Shown here one piece after another: positions 5,462 through 8,876 of a DNA stretch of 8,876 nucleotides (the first letter of the stretch is position 1; every line of letters starts with the position of its first letter). Under the pieces are notes generated by a model. The model was given only the letters and a program-made list of their open reading frames with translations. It did no database searches and was not told the origin of the DNA. Location: NCBI GenBank assembly GCA_027482985.1, contig JAIXVO010000816.1:1-8876 (forward strand). The letters run 5' to 3'. A program made the position numbers and the translations under genes. Source of the DNA: Cyanobacteriota bacterium (GTDB taxonomy: Bacteria; Cyanobacteriota; Cyanobacteriia; Leptolyngbyales; Leptolyngbyaceae).

Positions 5462-8107
5462 TCATGAGGGTTCTGCGTCCGTGGGGGGGAATTCGGCGAT
5501 CGCGTCCATAGCGGGCGTTTCTGCGTCCGTGGGGAGTAATTCGGCGATCTCGTCCGTGGCAGGAGTGGTTGGATCGGTCACGGCCTCCGACTGCCAGATC
5601 TCAGTTTTGCCCTGTTCGAGCGCTGCTGGGGGAGAGAGTTCAGGATCGGTGGGCGGCAAGGGCAGATCGGGGCTATCGAATTGCCAGGGTTGAGTTACAT
5701 CCGTCACCGAGCAATCGTCGTGACCGGGGGGAAGGATCGCCGGCGGGACAGGGGCAGCACTAGATTTCACAAGAGGTTGCAAGTCCACTAGGACTGCTTG
5801 CGCCGTTTGATAGCGATCGCTGAGATTGAAGCAGGTCATTTTCTCCAAAATCTGAATCAACACCTCACTGGCTCGCAGGGTATCGCGCCAATCGAGTCCC
5901 TGCGTTTCTCCCTGTTGATTGGTATCCAGATTGCGGGGTTCAATCCCCGTCAGAGCGCGAATGCCCGTCATCCCTAAGGAGTAAATGTCACTGGCGGGAT
6001 AGGGTCTGCCCTGGGCTTGTTCGGGTGCCATGTAGCCACTCGTCCCAATGGGCACCGTCAATTGAGTCCCATCATCCAGCACATCCAGATCGCGCACCTG
6101 TTTCACCGCACCAAAGTCGATCAAAACCAGTTTGCGATCGGCCTGCCGGCGAAGAATATTGGCGGGTTTAATATCCCGGTGGATCACTTTATGATGATGC
6201 ACAAAATCCAGAATGTGCAGCAGTTCGGAGAGCAACAGGACGACAGCCTGCTCGTTCAGGGGGCGGGTCACTTTGCGGGAAGCCGTGGAGAGGGTGAGTT
6301 CATCGGCTAGTGATTTGCCGTGGACATATTGCTGCACCAGATAGAAATCATTGTCCTGGTTGAAGAAGGCCAGCAGATCGGGAATCTGGTCATGATGTCC
6401 CAGTTGTTGCAAGACTTCAGCTTCTTGCTTAAATAACTTTTCCGCCAAGCGCATGACTTTGTCACTTTTGTTCTGTGGCCGTAAGCGTTTCACCACGCAA
6501 AACGGCGTTCCTGGACGTTGCAGATCTTTCGCGAGATAGGTTTCACCAAAACCGCCTTTCCCAATCTCGCTCTCCACCTGATAGCGACCTTTGAGAATAC
6601 TGCCCAAAAACTCCTGCTTCCGTCGCTCCAAAACTTCCTGCGCCTCTGCCGTTTCATACGAGCTGTCTGTTTCCAGGTCAGTAGACGTATCCGGCAGCTT
6701 CTTCATGTCGCGTCGGAGTCGCCGCTGGTATCCCACAATTTCGATCGCCAGCGCCGCCAACCGACCCATCGAGATCGCTAGCATCGGCACTGCGGTGGGC
6801 AAAATCAAGCGTCCCTGGACAAATACGACATAGCTGATCACCCCGTATCCCAGGGCGATCGCCACCCCATACCCAAACCGATGGAGCAACTGCGACAGGC
6901 GTAACCGCTTCGTTTGCCGATTTTGCACATAGCCCGCTAAGACGACGACTCCCACCACAAACACGCCCTGCCCCAGCCCATGGGTAAACAGCGGCATCAG
7001 GGTGCGGCCTTGCATCAGCGTCGCGATCGCGTTGGCCTGAATTTCGACCCCAGCCAATTTTTCGGGATAGCGTAAAGTGCCCGAAAACGGAGCCAGATGA
7101 AAATCCTGGAATGACTCCCCGCCGCCCGTCGGCCCAATTAGCACGAGCTTGTCTTTAAAAGTTTGATTTTTGAGGTGATAACCCTGCCAATTCTGGGGAT
7201 CAAGCACATGCCAGAAAGGAATATGGCGGAACGTTTGACTGGGACCATAAAAGAAGAGGTCTTTCCCCAGCGGCACAGGATAGTCAACTTGCGCAGCTTG
7301 TAACGCCCCTTCTGCCAGGGACGGAATCTGCGGCAGCTCAATCCCTAACTCGGCATATTGGGCTTGCGTCTCTTGCCAATAGACGCGGCCTAACTCATGC
7401 ATCCGACCGTTGGCACTGATGGGCAGATTAATAAACCCCAGAATTGGATTTGCCGCCTGAAAGAGGGGATTCGGGGTCAGCAGTTGGGTTTCAAAGCCCG
7501 TCCGCTTTTCTTCTTCCACATATTTAGCGGCCAGGGTGACTCTACCGGGATAGCGCTTTAGAACCTGCTGCAATCGGGCATCATCGGCCTCACCATAACT
7601 GCTGTTCGCATCCAACACCACATCCAACACCACGGCCCGCGCCCCGGCCTGCATCAGCCGCTCAATCACGATCGCATAAGCGGTGCGCTGCCAGGGCCAT
7701 TGCTGAATCGGCGCAAAATAAGCATATTGTGTGGGATCAGAGGGGTAAATTTGGGTGCCCTGCGTCATCGTGTCTCCATCCATCGCTAGGATCACGATTT
7801 CCGGCTGTTGCGGCAGCTCGGGGTTGTTACCCGGCGGCGGCACGGAACCGCGCAGATCAAAAAACAAAGTTTGCGCATTCCGCTCGATCAATTGCACCGG
7901 GATGGGATTTTGGATGGTGGCCAGAGCGGCGGTCAATGCAACACCACCCACGACCCAGTAGGATGGGGATAGATTGGGGCGCGATCGCCGCCACCGGCTC
8001 GACCAGCGCCGATATTGGACTTTAAGCATCCGCCAGCGTGGGCGGCGCGGGGGAGGGGGTGAACCAGCCTCGAACGCTTCGGTGGGGGCAAACAGTGGTT
8101 TTGTCAT
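5462..8107 (-). CDS. CHASE2-domain serine/threonine protein kinase, membrane-bound
   Basis: Sensor kinase of 881 residues. Pro/Arg-rich cytosolic start (1-47); first membrane segment at about 51-66; extracytoplasmic CHASE2 domain at about 75-370, with EIVILAMDGDT, QWPWQRTAYAIVIERL, GARAVVLDVVLD, FKDKLVLIGPT and GVEIQANAIATLMQGR; then three membrane segments at about 376-393, 412-430 and 434-457. A cytosolic linker leads to a complete Hanks-type kinase domain (about 509-780): glycine loop IGKGGFGETYLAK (515-527), ATP Lys540, helix-C Glu near 562, catalytic HRDIKPAN (643-650, Asp645), DFG at 664-666, activation segment ending GTSGYMAPE (688-696), and Asp707. All catalytic residues are present, so it should be active. 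The ligand and substrates are unknown. The tail (about 781-881) is Pro/Asp/Glu/Thr-rich, probably disordered, and contains a recent duplication. It converges on the epimerase gene and is divergent from the NYN gene. Confidence 0.95.
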   Translation of the reverse strand: MTKPLFAPTEAFEAGSPPPPRRPRWRMLKVQYRRWSSRWRRSRPNLSPSYWVVGGVALTAALATIQNPIPVQLIERNAQTLFFDLRGSVPPPGNNPELPQQPEIVILAMDGDTMTQGTQIYPSDPTQYAYFAPIQQWPWQRTAYAIVIERLMQAGARAVVLDVVLDANSSYGEADDARLQQVLKRYPGRVTLAAKYVEEEKRTGFETQLLTPNPLFQAANPILGFINLPISANGRMHELGRVYWQETQAQYAELGIELPQIPSLAEGALQAAQVDYPVPLGKDLFFYGPSQTFRHIPFWHVLDPQNWQGYHLKNQTFKDKLVLIGPTGGGESFQDFHLAPFSGTLRYPEKLAGVEIQANAIATLMQGRTLMPLFTHGLGQGVFVVGVVVLAGYVQNRQTKRLRLSQLLHRFGYGVAIALGYGVISYVVFVQGRLILPTAVPMLAISMGRLAALAIEIVGYQRRLRRDMKKLPDTSTDLETDSSYETAEAQEVLERRKQEFLGSILKGRYQVESEIGKGGFGETYLAKDLQRPGTPFCVVKRLRPQNKSDKVMRLAEKLFKQEAEVLQQLGHHDQIPDLLAFFNQDNDFYLVQQYVHGKSLADELTLSTASRKVTRPLNEQAVVLLLSELLHILDFVHHHKVIHRDIKPANILRRQADRKLVLIDFGAVKQVRDLDVLDDGTQLTVPIGTSGYMAPEQAQGRPYPASDIYSLGMTGIRALTGIEPRNLDTNQQGETQGLDWRDTLRASEVLIQILEKMTCFNLSDRYQTAQAVLVDLQPLVKSSAAPVPPAILPPGHDDCSVTDVTQPWQFDSPDLPLPPTDPELSPPAALEQGKTEIWQSEAVTDPTTPATDEIAELLPTDAETPAMDAIAEFPPTDAEPS
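5471..5566 (-). repeat. 48-base tandem duplication in the kinase C-terminal tail
   Basis: Two adjacent 48-base copies (5471-5518 and 5519-5566) agree at 41 of 48 positions and keep frame. Each encodes a 16-residue unit of the form D-x-I-A-E-x-x-P-T-D-A-E. The left copy contains a perfect HIP1 octamer (5496-5503); the matching site in the right copy reads GCGATCTC, one base off. The repeat lies in the disordered acidic/Pro-rich tail, outside the kinase fold. Confidence 0.85.
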
Positions 8108-8516
8108 GACAACCGCTCATCAACAGTGAACCCAAACAGCACCCTGGTTTGATTGCTGACATCTGAATCTCGCAATAAACTGTTTCCTATTACAACACTT
8201 TTCAGGACTGCCTGGTTTCCCCAAAAGTCTTGCCCGATGCCTGTTCGCCGGAACTTAAATGATATTTTGGGGATCATGAATGCGATCGCAGGCGGCAAAC
8301 TTAGCGGTGTATCCTTAATTCATCGTCTAAAATCAGGCAAGCTGGCGCTCGTTGCGTTATCTCTATTTTCTATCCAATGAAGTCCTTATCGTATTTTGTC
8401 TATGCTTACCCCTGGTCATCCTTCACGCCACTTGTCTGACTTGATGGCGATCGCGGTATTTGCATGACGGGCGATCTCGACTCAATGTCAGCACCGCTAC
8501 TCAGTTTGTCCGAGTC

Positions 8517-8575
8517 AGTGGGAAATTGCCCCACTTTGAGACTGAGATTTGCAATTTTCAGAAACCCACTCAAAG
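8517..8575 (+). promoter_or_regulatory. Overlapping, mutually exclusive inverted repeats upstream of the NYN gene
   Basis: Stem A pairs AGTGGG (8517-8522) with CCCACT (8530-8535) around a 7-base loop. Stem B pairs CTTTGAG (8534-8540) with CTCAAAG (8569-8575) and encloses a third stem, CTGAGA (8542-8547) with TTTCAG (8556-8561, one G-U pair). Stems A and B share 8534-8535, so they cannot both be complete. CCCACT recurs at 8565-8570 and could also pair with AGTGGG. The likely -10 box lies downstream at 8584, so these are more probably DNA-level operator sites unless a longer transcript exists. Confidence 0.35.
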
Positions 8576-8580
8576 ATGCT

Positions 8581-8589
8581 TGTTACAAT
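8581..8589 (+). promoter_or_regulatory. Extended -10 promoter for the NYN gene
   Basis: TGTTACAAT is an extended -10 element: TG, one base, then TACAAT (5 of 6 to consensus). No -35 box is evident at the usual distance, as is common for extended -10 promoters. Transcription would start near 8596, giving a leader of about 35 bases before the ATG at 8631. Confidence 0.45.
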
Positions 8590-8630
8590 TAGCTAACCAA
8601 AATATTTTCTCTTATAGGCAATAAATTTCT

Positions 8631-8876
8631 ATGCAAAAAATGTCTGACCGTCTTTCTATTTTTGTAGACGGCAACAATATGTTCTATGCTCAGCAAAAAA
8701 ACGGCTGGTTTTTTGACCCCAAACGGGTGCTGGAATATTTTACGAGAGATCCAGAAATGGTTCTGGTGAATGCGTTTTGGTACACCGGCTTGAAAGACCC
8801 CCAGGACCAGCGCGGGTTTCGAGATGCGTTGATCAGTCTTGGCTACACTGTCCGCTACAAAATTCTGAAGGAATAC
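8631..8876 (+). CDS. NYN-domain protein (LabA/PIN-like nuclease family), 3' end cut by the window edge
   Basis: The first 82 codons are visible and open to the right edge. After a short start (ATG at 8631; a second ATG at 8640 is possible), the protein begins with LSIFVDGNNMFYAQQ. This is the NYN signature: a hydrophobic strand ending in the metal-binding Asp13, followed by Gly-Asn-Asn. Next come WFFDPKRVLEYF, the second core strand MVLVNAFWYTG, and KDPQDQRGFRDALISLGYTVRYK, typical of the LabA/DUF88 branch. NYN domains share the PIN/FEN-like fold and are generally RNA-active nucleases. LabA of Synechococcus is tied to circadian feedback, but membership in the branch does not show that role here. 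Full members are usually about 160-260 residues, so half or more is missing, including the later acidic residues. A plausible promoter lies just upstream. Confidence 0.88.
   Translation, partial: MQKMSDRLSIFVDGNNMFYAQQKNGWFFDPKRVLEYFTRDPEMVLVNAFWYTGLKDPQDQRGFRDALISLGYTVRYKILKEY

Larger units (their letters stand above)
675..8454. repeat. Dispersed HIP1 octamers (GCGATCGC), 20 perfect copies
   Basis: Copies start at 675, 977, 1386, 1703, 2395, 2568, 2714, 3684, 4038, 4501, 4694, 5043, 5431, 5496, 5813, 6855, 7023, 7981, 8282 and 8447. A random 8.9-kb sequence would be expected to hold fewer than one. This is the highly iterated palindrome of cyanobacterial genomes. Copies lie both in genes and between them (675, 2714, 5431, 8282, 8447). 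Confidence 0.95.
8108..8630. other. Long divergent intergenic region between the kinase and NYN genes
   Basis: This 523-base stretch holds no gene I can support. It contains two HIP1 sites (8282, 8447) and, near its right end, nested inverted repeats and a promoter for the NYN gene (listed separately). Two short open frames exist: a leftward one ending at 8104, and a rightward one from 8153 that starts at TTG. Neither has a ribosome site or recognisable content. No convincing promoter was found for the leftward kinase gene. Confidence 0.6.

Noticed and set aside
8137..8158. CAGCA/TGCTG hairpin upstream of the kinase start
   Set aside because: A 5-bp stem with a 12-base loop is expected by chance and has no supporting context.
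8153..8380. 75-codon rightward frame in the kinase-NYN gap
   Set aside because: It starts at TTG without a ribosome site, has no recognisable content, and overlaps an equally open frame on the other strand.
1..8876. Mobile element, phage, CRISPR array, toxin-antitoxin or defence island
   Set aside because: No transposase, integrase, terminal inverted repeats, regularly spaced repeats or defence proteins were seen; HIP1 density is even across the window, which argues against recent foreign DNA.

Overview
The window looks like chromosomal DNA of a cyanobacterium. It holds 20 perfect copies of the octamer GCGATCGC (HIP1), about one per 440 bases, a hallmark of many cyanobacterial genomes. It also carries a kinase architecture common in cyanobacteria (a CHASE2 sensor fused to a Ser/Thr kinase) and a LabA-like NYN protein. 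Gene density is high, and I see no insertion sequence, tRNA, rRNA, CRISPR array or phage gene. The genus cannot be fixed from this sequence.

Layout, left to right. The window opens inside an aldo/keto reductase gene on the + strand (1-669). It meets, tail to tail with only 17 bases between, a leftward gene for a small exported protein of unknown function (687-1274). A short hairpin built from both stop codons and a HIP1 site lies at that junction. The next leftward gene is a membrane-anchored S41 peptidase with a PDZ domain (1361-2659); its active site looks tricorn-like rather than CtpA-like. An 86- to 95-base divergent region follows. It contains a strong inverted repeat that could mask the ribosome binding site of the first rightward gene.

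Rightward from there is a likely three-gene operon: a small coiled-coil membrane protein (2755-3069), a CPA1-type cation:proton antiporter without the usual cytosolic C-terminal domains (3099-4319), and a dipeptide epimerase of the enolase superfamily (4330-5406). The gaps are 29 and 10 bases. It converges on a large leftward gene for a CHASE2-Ser/Thr protein kinase (5462-8107), whose variable C-terminal tail is growing by a 48-base tandem duplication. A 523-base intergenic region with nested, mutually exclusive inverted repeats and an extended -10 promoter then leads into a rightward NYN-domain (PIN-like nuclease) gene cut by the right edge (8631 onward).

Functionally this is mostly envelope and stress housekeeping: periplasmic proteolysis (S41), ion and pH balance (antiporter), probable recycling of murein-derived or other dipeptides (epimerase), extracytoplasmic sensing with Ser/Thr phosphorylation (CHASE2 kinase), and probable RNA processing or regulation (NYN). 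No obviously new multi-gene system is visible. The items most worth checking are the hairpin over the ribosome binding site at 2702-2747, the unusual S41 active site, the coiled-coil protein paired with a domain-less antiporter, and the nested inverted repeats upstream of the NYN gene.
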